Assembly: GCA_964399475.1 (NCBI GenBank) | Contig: CAYNRB010000001.1 | Span: forward strand, 1 to 60,955 | DNA length: 60,955 nt | Source: QPIN01 sp964399475 | GTDB taxonomy: Bacteria > Pseudomonadota > Gammaproteobacteria > Methylococcales > Methylomonadaceae | Direction of reading: 5' to 3' | In this document: piece after piece, positions 52,066 to 60,803 of the stretch | Layout: each line of letters starts with the position of its first letter | Position numbering within the stretch: the stretch's first letter is position 1 | The notes under the pieces: generated by a model | What the model was told of the DNA's origin: nothing | Seen by the model: the letters and a program-made list of their open reading frames with translations, nothing else | Databases searched by the model: none | Program-made: the position numbers and the translations under genes

Positions 52066-53811
52066 ATGAAATGTCTTGTAAATTATATTACTCGCCGTAA
52101 AAACGGTAATATTAGTACTAAATCAAAAGAAGTTGATGCCAACAGCATTGGTATTGGACGTGCTACTGACCAGGAAATTTTCTTATCAGATCTTCGTATT
52201 GCTTATAAACATGCTGAAATAGTTCTGCTTGAAGGAAAATACTACATCAAATCCCTGGCTTTATCTGGCATTAGACTGAACAATGCCATTACTTCATCAG
52301 TTTTGTTGACACCAGGCGTTGTCGTACAAATAGGAAACTACGAACTTAAAGTTATTGAAAAACCGGGTTATGACCTCGTTGTGGAACTTGAACAAGTCAC
52401 CACAAGTGAAGTTCTAAATGACCAAATAAAATTAGAGTCAAAACTGGATTTAAATCAAACAAAATTAAACAAGCGCCTTCTATCCTGGATAGGTTTTGCT
52501 ACGATATTTGTACTGTTTTTTATTCTCCCTTTAAGTTCTTCATTATTTCAACCGATTAAAGACATTAGCTCTAAAATTCCGCTTATACCAACCGATGCGG
52601 CATGGAAATCAGGCTCCATGGCATCTGTACATCATTTTTTCAAAAATGACTGTCGCTCTTGCCATCAAGATGCATTTGTTCAAGTTAAAGATGAAGCCTG
52701 TACTAGTTGCCATAAAGATACCCACATACATGCCAACGATAACTTAATGGTCAATCAAAATTTAAATAATATCGCTTGTCAGGATTGCCATAAGGAACAC
52801 AATGGAACTGACGGGATGATTATGCCTTCATCCAATAATTTCTGTAGTGATTGCCATGCAGATTTAAAAGAAACATTAGCAGATAAAACTAAATTACTAG
52901 ATGCTAGTGATTTTGGCGATGACCATCCTGAGTTTAGAGCCTCTATCCCTTATTCTAAGTTTGGCAAAAAGAGATTTTCTCGTATATCTATGGATAATAC
53001 TGAGAAACTTAAAGAAAAAAATGCGGTGGTTTTTTCTCATAAAGCTCATTTACAACCTTATTTTCCAGCCAGATTTAAAGAATTGACTAAAAATGGTGCT
53101 GAAAAAATGGCATGTATGGACTGCCACGTTCCTGATAGTGGTGGGAAACGCATGATTCCCATCAATTTTGAAGACAACTGTGAGAGCTGTCATAAGCTGG
53201 AAATTGGCAAAAAACAAGCTCGTTTAAAATTACCACATGAGGCAACAACTGAAGTCTATTATTATATAGAACAGTATTATAAGTCACTTGCCCTTGATGG
53301 CGGCATAACCGATACTGAAACCCCAACAGGTTTGAGAACCAGACGACGAGCAGGCCAAGCCATTTCTTCTGAGGAAAGATTAGTTGCATTAAACTGGGCT
53401 TCAAAAAAATCTAAGCAAGTTGCTGAAGAAATTTTTAACTACACGCTTTGTAAAACCTGCCATATAGTAACCAGCTCTGAGAATGCAACACCTCCTTGGA
53501 ACATTTCAGCCGTTTACACACCAGACTTATGGTTTCCAAAAGCAAATTTCACCCATTCCAAACATACAACCATGGAATGCTTAGATTGTCATAATGTAGA
53601 GCAGTCTGAAGTAGGCGAAGATGTTTTGATGCCCAAAATCGCTGATTGCCGAAGTTGTCACGCTGGGGCTCATAATGATGAATTATTGGCTTCTGGATGT
53701 ATTGATTGCCATAGCTTTCATATTGGAAAAGAACTACTTGCTCCTCCTGCACCTACTATTGTAGAACTGAAAGCTACTGGTAATGAAGCTGAAGAAGTAA
53801 TAATAGAATAG
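52066..53811 (+). CDS. FHA domain-TM-decaheme cytochrome c fusion
   Basis: A 581-residue protein. Residues about 1-105 are an FHA fold (SIGIGRATDQEIFLSD, YKHAEIVL, GIRLNNAI), a single transmembrane helix spans 140-161, and ten CXXCH sites follow at C196, 212, 238, 260, 350, 372, 462, 505, 528 and 545. The FHA part should be cytoplasmic and the hemes periplasmic. The conserved FHA Arg (R32) and His (H49) are kept, but the phosphothreonine-contacting Ser is Ala (A46) and the NG Asn is lost, so it may be a protein-docking rather than a phospho-reading domain. Final gene of the redox operon, 6 bp after the b-cytochrome. Confidence 0.9.
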   Translation: MKCLVNYITRRKNGNISTKSKEVDANSIGIGRATDQEIFLSDLRIAYKHAEIVLLEGKYYIKSLALSGIRLNNAITSSVLLTPGVVVQIGNYELKVIEKPGYDLVVELEQVTTSEVLNDQIKLESKLDLNQTKLNKRLLSWIGFATIFVLFFILPLSSSLFQPIKDISSKIPLIPTDAAWKSGSMASVHHFFKNDCRSCHQDAFVQVKDEACTSCHKDTHIHANDNLMVNQNLNNIACQDCHKEHNGTDGMIMPSSNNFCSDCHADLKETLADKTKLLDASDFGDDHPEFRASIPYSKFGKKRFSRISMDNTEKLKEKNAVVFSHKAHLQPYFPARFKELTKNGAEKMACMDCHVPDSGGKRMIPINFEDNCESCHKLEIGKKQARLKLPHEATTEVYYYIEQYYKSLALDGGITDTETPTGLRTRRRAGQAISSEERLVALNWASKKSKQVAEEIFNYTLCKTCHIVTSSENATPPWNISAVYTPDLWFPKANFTHSKHTTMECLDCHNVEQSEVGEDVLMPKIADCRSCHAGAHNDELLASGCIDCHSFHIGKELLAPPAPTIVELKATGNEAEEVIIE

Positions 53812-53943
53812 ATTTTCGTGGGCATTGCACAATTTTCATCTGTTTGGAACAGTTTTTACATCTCTATTTATATGGTTAAAAACAGGCTGAAAAACTTGAG
53901 CAAGTAATGTCTATTATGGCGCTAGGAACGAATGCGAGATAAG

Positions 53944-54153
53944 CTAGACATACAACGGGTTGGATTATGAATTGTAACTAACACAAGGATGTGTATAGNN
54001 NNNNNNNNNNNNNNNNNNNNNNNNNNNNNNNNNNNNNNNNNNNNNNNNNNNNNNNNNNNNNNNNNNNNNNNNNNNNNNNNNNNNNNNNNNNNNNNNNNCT
54101 AGACATACAACGGGTTGGATTATGAATTGTAACTAACACAAGGATGTGTATAG
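53944..54153. other. Assembly gap (100 N) with identical 55-base flanks
   Basis: Bases 53944-53998 and 54099-54153 are identical over 55 bases, starting CTAGACATACAACGGG and ending AAGGATGTGTATAG, with exactly 100 N between. The length equals a common de Bruijn k-mer size, so the gap is probably a scaffolding join of overlapping contig ends. A real tandem repeat at this site is the alternative. Confidence 0.85.
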
Positions 54154-54222
54154 AAAGAGATCCATACAGGAGAAATTGTTTAGGCCTTATATAGCAAGAA
54201 TAATTCTGATTAGCTCCATTTC

Positions 54223-54252
54223 TGGAGTGCTAAAACATGTTTTAGCACTCCA
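54223..54252. terminator. Perfect 30 bp palindrome
   Basis: TGGAGTGCTAAAACA is followed directly by its exact complement. It lies between the convergent redox operon and the nfeD-qmcA operon, so it is well placed as a bidirectional terminator. The T-run after it is poor. A dyad protein-binding site is possible. Confidence 0.5.
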
Positions 54253-54488
54253 ATGATTTTACCTATTTCCAGCAGATTAATTTTGATTTCAAGGTTTTAA
54301 CCCATACTCACATCTCAGCGAGCTAAAAAATCTGAAATTTGGAATTTTCTTACCTAAAAAACTGTTTACCTGTTTGTTCAGAAAAAACATATTGCATTCT
54401 AAAAGCACGAATAATCAGCAAAGCAGAAAATCTTTTCATTGTAAGCGTTATTTTCTTGTTCTAAAATTATTGTCACTTTCGTAGAAAA

Positions 54489-54941
54489 TTACAATTGACT
54501 ATCCACTAATTTCACTTCAAATATAGTTGCATTCACTGCAACAACTTCTACTGAAGAGCCGATGGGACAATCTTCTCCCTGAACTATCCACAATGAACCA
54601 TCTGCTTTAATTTTACCCCTTCCATTCTCTATTGCTTCACTAACTGGAAAAACTCTGCCTATATATTGTGCACCCTTTTGATTTAGTAAAGGATGATCTG
54701 TTTCTGATCGGGTATTAATGCCAAAGCGCCGCCATATAAAGATAGAAATAATGGATAAAATGGCAAAAAGTAATATCTGTATTTCCAGGCTGGTTGATTC
54801 ATGTACTAACAATACCAATCCGACAATAAATCCAGCGAGCGCTAACCACAAAAAAAAGAAGCCAGGTGCTAATATTTCAATACTTAACAGAAAAACAGCC
54901 AAGACCCACCAATGCCAAAAAACTATATCCAGTTCCGCCAT
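54489..54941 (-). CDS. NfeD-like membrane protein
   Basis: A 150-residue protein with two or three N-terminal transmembrane helices (WWVLAVFLLSIEILAPGFFFLWLA and VLLVHESTSLEIQILLFAIL) and a C-terminal OB-fold (LLNQKGAQYIGRVFPVSEAI, GRGKIKADGSLWIV). This is the short NfeD form (YbbK/YuaF-like) that partners SPFH proteins. It starts three bases after the stop of the SPFH gene, the conserved pairing. Confidence 0.92.
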   Translation of the reverse strand: MAELDIVFWHWWVLAVFLLSIEILAPGFFFLWLALAGFIVGLVLLVHESTSLEIQILLFAILSIISIFIWRRFGINTRSETDHPLLNQKGAQYIGRVFPVSEAIENGRGKIKADGSLWIVQGEDCPIGSSVEVVAVNATIFEVKLVDSQL

Positions 54942-54943
54942 TA

Positions 54944-55855
54944 TTATGCCTTTTTAGCCATGGCTTCTTTAGCCAATTCAGATATTCCCCCTAAGGCACC
55001 GATGACACTGGAAGCTTCTAAAGGCATTAGAATGAGTTTACTGTTGTCTGCTGAGGCTATTTCTTTTAATGATTCAATATATTTTTGTGCAACAAAATAG
55101 TTAATGGCTTGAATATCTCCTTTTGCAATGGCTTCTGAAACCATGACTGTGGCATTGGCTTCTGCTTCTGCCATACGCTCTCTTGCTTCTGCATCCCTGA
55201 ATGCCGCTTCCTTACGCCCCTCTGCATCCAAAATTGCACCTTGTTTTTCACCTTCCGCACGTAAAATTTCAGCTTGTCTCAAACCTTCTGCTTCTAAAAT
55301 GGAGGCTCTTTTTTCACGTTCAGCCTTCATTTGTCTGGCCATTGCAGTAACTAAGTCTTTGGGAGGCGCAATATCTTTAATTTCAATTCGGGTTACTTTG
55401 AGACCCCATGGACTGGTCGCATCATCAACTACACTTAACAATCTGGCGTTAATATTATCTCTTTTGGACAACAGTTCATCCAGATCCATGGATCCCATAA
55501 CGGTACGAATATTGGTCATAACTAGGTTAAGCACTGCTAATTCAAGATCATTCACTTCATATGACGCCTTAGCAGCATCCATGATTTGAAAAAAAACCAC
55601 ACCATCAACGGTGACCATTGCGTTGTCTTTGGTAATGACTTCTTGCGAAGGGACATCTCTGACCTGTTCCATCATATTCAGTTTATTGCCAATTTTATCA
55701 ATAAAAGGGATGATGATGTTTAAGCCAGGAGTTAAAGTGTTGGTATATCGACCGAACCGTTCCACAGTATATTCCATTCCTTGCGGAACAGGTTTAACAC
55801 TCATTAGAACAATGAGAATGGCGAGAACAAAAACAGCGATTGCAAAAGTTGCCAT
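54944..55855 (-). CDS. qmcA: SPFH/band 7 membrane scaffold protein
   Basis: A 303-residue stomatin-like protein: one N-terminal transmembrane helix (FAIAVFVLAILIVLM), SPFH domain (VPQGMEYTVERFGRYTNTLTPGLN, EVITKDNAMVTVDGVVFFQI) and an Ala/Glu-rich coiled coil (REKRASILEAEGLRQAEILRAEGEKQ and on). Such proteins form membrane microdomain scaffolds with NfeD. The open frame extends 28 codons upstream, but the ATG at 55855 is preceded by AGAGG at 8 bases, and the upstream extension runs through a stray end of the nested-palindrome repeat (55908-55927). Confidence 0.93.
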   Translation of the reverse strand: MATFAIAVFVLAILIVLMSVKPVPQGMEYTVERFGRYTNTLTPGLNIIIPFIDKIGNKLNMMEQVRDVPSQEVITKDNAMVTVDGVVFFQIMDAAKASYEVNDLELAVLNLVMTNIRTVMGSMDLDELLSKRDNINARLLSVVDDATSPWGLKVTRIEIKDIAPPKDLVTAMARQMKAEREKRASILEAEGLRQAEILRAEGEKQGAILDAEGRKEAAFRDAEARERMAEAEANATVMVSEAIAKGDIQAINYFVAQKYIESLKEIASADNSKLILMPLEASSVIGALGGISELAKEAMAKKA

Positions 55856-55907
55856 GATGATTTCCTCTTTCGTTAAAGTGTAGCTAAATGATAATGAGTG
55901 AAAACAT

Positions 55908-55927
55908 ATTAAATCCTCACTCCTAAG
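55908..55927. repeat. Solo end of a nested palindrome
   Basis: Twenty bases, ATTAAATCCTCACTCCTAAG, match the right outer arm of copies C and D at all but one position. No left arm or centre is present. It may be a footprint of a lost or partially inserted copy. Confidence 0.5.
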
Positions 55928-56049
55928 AACGCTCATCATACTACTACAGAATTTATAACTGTAATTTTGTTAATGTTTGTTGCAAATGTTGACTTAAATC
56001 TTAATAATATAGCACTTTATAGAATTGTAGAAATTAAAGGACACTAGTT

Positions 56050-56325
56050 ATGATGGTTTGGTCGATTAATCTATTCATTTTATCAATAGGTATATTTATT
56101 GTGGGCATGTACAGACCCATTTTTATTTTCTTCTGGATGGAAAAACCAGGACGGTTAGCCATTTCTTTTTTTTCAATACTTATATTTATGATTGCGGCAA
56201 CTATGTATGGTGAAGCACAACGTGAAATTCAAAATTTTAAGCAAGAACAAGCTCAGCTAAAGAATAAGACTAATGATAATATAGCGCCCACAGTTGTTAC
56301 TGAAGATGTAACCGAGAAGAAATAG
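56050..56325 (+). CDS. Small two-helix membrane protein
   Basis: A 91-residue protein with two hydrophobic helices (SINLFILSIGIFIVGMYRPIFIFFW and LAISFFSILIFMIAATMYG) and a charged, coiled-coil-like C-terminus (EAQREIQNFKQEQAQLKNK). AAAGGA 8 bases upstream supports the first ATG. It is divergent from qmcA. I do not recognise a family. Confidence 0.65.
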   Translation: MMVWSINLFILSIGIFIVGMYRPIFIFFWMEKPGRLAISFFSILIFMIAATMYGEAQREIQNFKQEQAQLKNKTNDNIAPTVVTEDVTEKK

Positions 56326-56490
56326 TTATGGCTCATGGGAATTAAAAAATTATTATAAGCTGATATTTCTGACCTTAATGGTGTTCGATACAAAGACTCA
56401 AGGGAATATGTTACAGGTTTTGAGGAATTGGGTGTATTGAGAACAAGGTGAACTAGAAAGCTGAAATGATTCATGTTTATTTCAGCTCAT

Positions 56491-56919
56491 TTAAATACCA
56501 GCAATAAACCCAGCTTCTTTTATCCCTGCAACAGCACTGCGCTCATCCTGATCAGAAACATCACCACTGATTCCGACAGCACCAATAATTTGATTATCCT
56601 CATTGCGGATTAAGACACCCCCTGGAACAGGCATCACTCTACCCTTAGCGATGTCAACTAAAGCATTCATAAATGCAGGGCGTTGTTCAGCAACTACAGC
56701 TAGGCTTCGAGAAGACATTCCCATATTGACAGCACCCCAAGCTTTGGCCATGGCAATATCCTGTTTTAACATAGTAGCGCCATCTTCTCTTTGCATGGCT
56801 TTTAAAAAACCGTTTTCATCTAAAACTACGACGGTTAATGGTGCCAGATTTAAATGACGTGCAGTTACTAATGCACCATTGATAATTTGATTTGCTTTTT
56901 TTAGTGTTAATACAGACAT
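56491..56919 (-). CDS. GlcG/HbpS-family heme-binding-like protein
   Basis: A 142-residue single-domain protein without a signal peptide. LTVVVLDENGFLKAMQREDGA, AKAWGAVNMGMSSR, RVMPVPGGVLIRNEDNQIIGA and VGISGDVSDQDERSAVAGI cover the GlcG/HbpS domain end to end. Members bind heme or small ligands or act as stress sensors. It is the cytoplasmic short counterpart of the exported double-domain protein at 43749-45740. It is a likely single-gene unit. Confidence 0.88.
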   Translation of the reverse strand: MSVLTLKKANQIINGALVTARHLNLAPLTVVVLDENGFLKAMQREDGATMLKQDIAMAKAWGAVNMGMSSRSLAVVAEQRPAFMNALVDIAKGRVMPVPGGVLIRNEDNQIIGAVGISGDVSDQDERSAVAGIKEAGFIAGI

Positions 56920-56950
56920 TTTTTCTCAGTATTATTGCGATAGGCTTATA

Positions 56951-56998
56951 AACTTGCGCAACCGTGACCGCGCGAAGTATAGTATTGGATATACCCGT
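56951..56998. repeat. Composite of two repeat ends next to tesA
   Basis: The first part (about 56951-56980), read on the minus strand, matches one arm of the copy J palindrome (ATACTTCGCGCGGTCACGG). The second part, AGTATTGGATATACCCG at 56982-56998, matches the tip of the inverted-repeat element at 7631-7831. Both lie between the GlcG-like gene and the tesA stop codon. Confidence 0.5.
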
Positions 56999-57001
56999 TA
57001 A

Positions 57002-57607
57002 TTATAGCTCTAAAATAGGCACAAGGTATTGCCATATTTTATCAGCAATAATGGCCTGAGCCTTAGCATTGGGATGCAATCCATCTTTTTGCATCAAATC
57101 TTCGACTAAGACCACATCCTCTAATATAAAAGGTACAAAGGGAATATTTAACTCTTTTGCCAATTGTGGATAAATATTATAAAACATATCAACATAACGT
57201 TTGCCATAGTTTGGCGGGATGCGCATACTTAATAATAAAACTTTAGCACCTGCCTTATGTGAGTGTGCAATGATTTCTGCCAGGTTATTTTTCATTTTCT
57301 TTAGCGACAAACCTCTTAAACCATCATTTGCACCCAATTCCAATAAAACCCAGTCTGGCTTATAATCATCTAAAGCTTTAGCTATACGAGCTACGCCTCC
57401 GGCAGTAGTATCTCCGCTAATACTTTCATTAAACACCGTATAGGCTTTTTTTTCCTGTATTAATCTTTTCTGCAACAAGGCCACCCAGCCTTGTTCAGTA
57501 TTGATACCGTAACCCGCACTTATACTATCGCCTAGTACAACAATTGTTTTAGCCATTATGGTTGTTGAAAATAGTGTAATTAACAAAATAATTAATAATC
57601 TAGTCAT
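57002..57607 (-). CDS. tesA: Periplasmic multifunctional SGNH esterase TesA
   Basis: A 201-residue SGNH hydrolase with signal peptide (LLIILLITLFSTTIMA). VVLGDSISAGYG carries the nucleophile Ser, ESISGDTTAGG the oxyanion Gly, LLELGANDGLRG the Asn, and DGLHPNAKAQ the Asp-His pair. TesA acts as thioesterase I, lysophospholipase L1 and arylesterase. Divergent from ybbA as in E. coli, but here the two start codons share the tetramer CATG (57605-57608). Confidence 0.95.
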   Translation of the reverse strand: MTRLLIILLITLFSTTIMAKTIVVLGDSISAGYGINTEQGWVALLQKRLIQEKKAYTVFNESISGDTTAGGVARIAKALDDYKPDWVLLELGANDGLRGLSLKKMKNNLAEIIAHSHKAGAKVLLLSMRIPPNYGKRYVDMFYNIYPQLAKELNIPFVPFILEDVVLVEDLMQKDGLHPNAKAQAIIADKIWQYLVPILEL

Positions 57608-58283
57608 GTTACAAACTCACAAAAATATAATTGAAACCGAAAACCTTGGGAAAATAGTTCCCACTTCCGATGGACCTTTGAGTATTTTGTCATCAGTGAA
57701 GATAACTATCAAATCTGGGGAAAGTATAGCCATTGTCGGTGCATCGGGTTCAGGTAAATCTACCTTGATAGGTTTACTGGCTGGATTGGATACACCGACA
57801 CAGGGCATTATCAAATTGAATGGTAAAAATTTAACCGACATGGATGAAGATGGTCGCGCTGAAATGCGCAATCAATTGATTGGTTTTGTCTTCCAGTCTT
57901 TTCAATTATTACCTGCTTTAACGGCTCTGGAAAATGTCATGTTGCCATTAGAGTTAAGAAATCACCCAAATGCAAAAAAAGCTGCATCTGCCTTACTCGA
58001 AAGAGTCGGTTTAAGTCATCGTTTAACCCATACACCAACAAAATTATCGGGAGGAGAGCAGCAACGCGTCGCACTTGCCAGAGCTTTTGTGACAGAACCC
58101 TCCATTCTTTTTGCTGATGAACCCACTGGAAACCTGGATAGTAAAACAGGCGAACATATCATTGATTTATTGTTTGAATTAAACCAGGAAAAACAGACCA
58201 CTCTAGTTCTAGTAACACATGATAATGCACTGGCGGAACGTTGCCAACGTACACTTCAACTAGAAGCAGGTCACTTGATATGA
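57606..58283 (+). CDS. ybbA: ABC transporter ATP-binding protein YbbA
   Basis: A 225-residue LolD/MacB-type ATPase. Walker A is GASGSGKSTLIG, the signature LSGGEQQRVALARAF, and Walker B ILFADEPTGNLD, with the switch His in VTHDN. Partner of the FtsX-like permease encoded next, with which it overlaps by ATGA. The open frame continues 16 codons upstream to a GTG at 57558, inside tesA. I choose the ATG at 57606 because the similarity to the family begins just after it. Confidence 0.93.
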   Translation: MLQTHKNIIETENLGKIVPTSDGPLSILSSVKITIKSGESIAIVGASGSGKSTLIGLLAGLDTPTQGIIKLNGKNLTDMDEDGRAEMRNQLIGFVFQSFQLLPALTALENVMLPLELRNHPNAKKAASALLERVGLSHRLTHTPTKLSGGEQQRVALARAFVTEPSILFADEPTGNLDSKTGEHIIDLLFELNQEKQTTLVLVTHDNALAERCQRTLQLEAGHLI

Positions 58284-60760
58284 ATCGCACCTTACTAGCA
58301 CTACGTCTCTTATTAAGAGACGCGCGTAGTGGTGAACTTACTATCCTAATTTTAGCGCTAATAATTGCCGTATCCAGTTCAACTGCTATTAGTTTATTCG
58401 CCGACCGTTTACACCGAACCATGAGCACCCAAGCCGCAGAATTTTTAGCAGCAGATCTAGTGATTACCAGTTCAGAAATAATTCCAGCACATTGGATAAC
58501 TCAAGCTGGAAATTTAAACCTAGCGTATGCGAGAACAGCAGAGTTTTCAACCGTTCTGATTGAAAATGATGAAATATTACTCTCTGGGGTTAAAGCTGTT
58601 AGTAGTCTTTATCCTTTGAGGGGATTTTTAAAGACCACAACCGGTAATTATGCTGAAGAAAAAATTAGCCATCAAGGCCCTACACAAGGTAGTGTCTGGG
58701 TAGATCAAAGAGTATTATCCACTTTAAAACTTGAAATAGGAAATGATTTAATTGTTGGCGAAAAAACCTTATCTATCAGTGCTATCATCACTTATGAACC
58801 TGACAAGAGAGGTGATCTCTATAGCATGTCTCCCCGTGTGATGATGCATGAAAAAGATTTGCAAGCAACTCAGGTATTAAAGCCAGGTAGCCATGTCCAT
58901 TATTTTTTTCAATTTAGTGGATCGTCTGAATCAATTGCCCAATTTAATCACTGGGTTAAACCTTTATTAAATACTTCTCAACGACTGATGGATATACACG
59001 AGGATAGACCTGAACTAGGCACTGCATTGAGCCGTGCTGAACGTTATTTAGGTTTATCCAGCATTATCGTGATTTTAATCGCAGGTGTAGCCATTGGCAT
59101 GTCAACACGTCGTTATAGTGAACGTCATTTCAATGCAACTGCATTATTGCGTTGTTTGGGCTGTAAGCAAAATGAAATTCTATTTTTATATATTTGTCAG
59201 TTTATTGTCTTAGGCATTTTGGCTAGTGCAATTGGAACGGCTATTGGCTGGTTTATGCAAGAAACATTGTTCCATTTACTCAGAGAATTGCTGCCGGCAA
59301 AAGTTGCTAATCCCAGTTTTTTTGCGGTTATTCTTGGTTTTTTTACAGGGTTTGCTATTTTATTGGGTTTTGCCTTACCGCCTTTGCTACGTCTTAAAAA
59401 AGTTTCACCTTTACGTGTTTTACGTCAGGATTTAGAGCCATTACCCAGTAGTGCATGGTTTGTTTATAGTCTGGCAATTGCTTTAGTCGCAATACTGATT
59501 TGGCAATACACGCAAGACCTTAAAATGACACTGATTATTCTGGGTGCAGGAGGTGGAATCACAGTGGTTTTAGGATTCATCATTTATCTATTTCTGGTTC
59601 AAAGTCAGAAGATTTTGCCTAAACTCAGTTTAAGCTGGCGATTCGGTTTACAAGGTTTGTTAAGAAACCCGAAAGCCAGTGTTAGCCAGATTCTAGCATT
59701 TAGCATTACTTTGCTGGCTATGATATTAATCTTCACAGTCAGAACCGATTTACTGGATGACTGGAAAAAGCAATTACCAGACCAAGCGCCTAATCATTTT
59801 GTACTTAATTTGTTTCCACAGCAGATAAATTCATTCAAGCTAGAATTAGAGCAACAAAAAATCAATGATATTCAACTTTATCCAGTGGTAAGAGGTCGGC
59901 TAGTCAAGATTAATGATATTGCAGTCCAACAGATTGTCAGTAAGGATTCACCAGGGGAAAGAGCAATACATCGAGATTTAAGTCTGACCTGGGCAGAAAC
60001 ACTGCCTATTGATAATAAACCACTTTCAGGGCTATGGGATGCCACTCAAAAAGGTCAGGTTTCCATAGAACAAAAACTGGCCAAGAGTTTAAAAGTCAAT
60101 CTGGGAGATAAATTAACTTTTACTATAGGCAGTCAGCTTGCAGAAGCAACGGTATCTCACATTCGAAAAGTAAAATGGGACACTATGAAGCCCAATTTTT
60201 ACATGATTTTCACGCCCGATACCTTAAACGAGTTTGCAACGACCTATATCACCAGTTTTTATTTACCCGAACAGAGCAAGAATTTTCTGAATGTTTTAGT
60301 TAAAAAATTCCCAGGCATTACCATCTTAGAAGTTGACCTGCTTTTAAAACAATTTAAAAGCATTCTTGCGCAATTAACAGCAGCCATAGACTACTTGCTT
60401 TATTTTGCATTACTTGCAGGATTTACCGTATTGTTTTCCGCTGTTTACTCAACACTGGATAACAGGATTCTGGAAGGGGCATTAATGCGGACTTTGGGAG
60501 CTAATCGCAGTTTATTAAGAAAATCACATTTAATTGAATTTTCCTTACTAGGACTGATCTCAGGTTTTTTGGCGATATTAATCTCCGAATTGCTGATTTA
60601 TGCTTTATATGCATTTGTTTTACATCTAGATTACCGAGTTAACTGGCTACTGTGGTTGCTAATCCCATTAAGCAGTACGCTTTGTATCACTATTGCTGGT
60701 TATTGGGGAGTACGAGAGGTAGTCAACAAATCGCCTTTGCGAGTATTGCGAGAAATGTGA
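58280..60760 (+). CDS. ybbP: FtsX-like permease YbbP
   Basis: An 826-residue MacB/FtsX-type permease. Hydrophobic helices occur near residues 20-40, about 255-275, 305-330, 350-375, 395-415, 425-445, 480-500, and three at the C-terminus (LLYFALLAGFTVLFSAVYS, LIEFSLLGLISGFLAILI, LLWLLIPLSSTLCITIAGYWG). Two FtsX cores flank periplasmic domains, as in YbbP. The ATG at 58280 overlaps the ybbA stop (ATGA), so the two are translationally coupled. The frame also extends upstream inside ybbA, but that part is not conserved. YbbAP is thought to act on hydrophobic compounds with TesA. Confidence 0.93.
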   Translation: MNRTLLALRLLLRDARSGELTILILALIIAVSSSTAISLFADRLHRTMSTQAAEFLAADLVITSSEIIPAHWITQAGNLNLAYARTAEFSTVLIENDEILLSGVKAVSSLYPLRGFLKTTTGNYAEEKISHQGPTQGSVWVDQRVLSTLKLEIGNDLIVGEKTLSISAIITYEPDKRGDLYSMSPRVMMHEKDLQATQVLKPGSHVHYFFQFSGSSESIAQFNHWVKPLLNTSQRLMDIHEDRPELGTALSRAERYLGLSSIIVILIAGVAIGMSTRRYSERHFNATALLRCLGCKQNEILFLYICQFIVLGILASAIGTAIGWFMQETLFHLLRELLPAKVANPSFFAVILGFFTGFAILLGFALPPLLRLKKVSPLRVLRQDLEPLPSSAWFVYSLAIALVAILIWQYTQDLKMTLIILGAGGGITVVLGFIIYLFLVQSQKILPKLSLSWRFGLQGLLRNPKASVSQILAFSITLLAMILIFTVRTDLLDDWKKQLPDQAPNHFVLNLFPQQINSFKLELEQQKINDIQLYPVVRGRLVKINDIAVQQIVSKDSPGERAIHRDLSLTWAETLPIDNKPLSGLWDATQKGQVSIEQKLAKSLKVNLGDKLTFTIGSQLAEATVSHIRKVKWDTMKPNFYMIFTPDTLNEFATTYITSFYLPEQSKNFLNVLVKKFPGITILEVDLLLKQFKSILAQLTAAIDYLLYFALLAGFTVLFSAVYSTLDNRILEGALMRTLGANRSLLRKSHLIEFSLLGLISGFLAILISELLIYALYAFVLHLDYRVNWLLWLLIPLSSTLCITIAGYWGVREVVNKSPLRVLREM

Positions 60761-60803
60761 GCAATCTGTTTATTGCGAGTTACCTAAGTTACAAAACCAC
60801 TTT

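Larger units (their letters stand above)
53812..54488. other. Intergenic region interrupted by an assembly gap
   Basis: It contains the 100-N gap (53999-54098), an identical 55-mer on each side of it, a perfect 30 bp palindrome at 54223-54252 and no ORF. Because of the gap its true length and content are uncertain. Confidence 0.7.
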
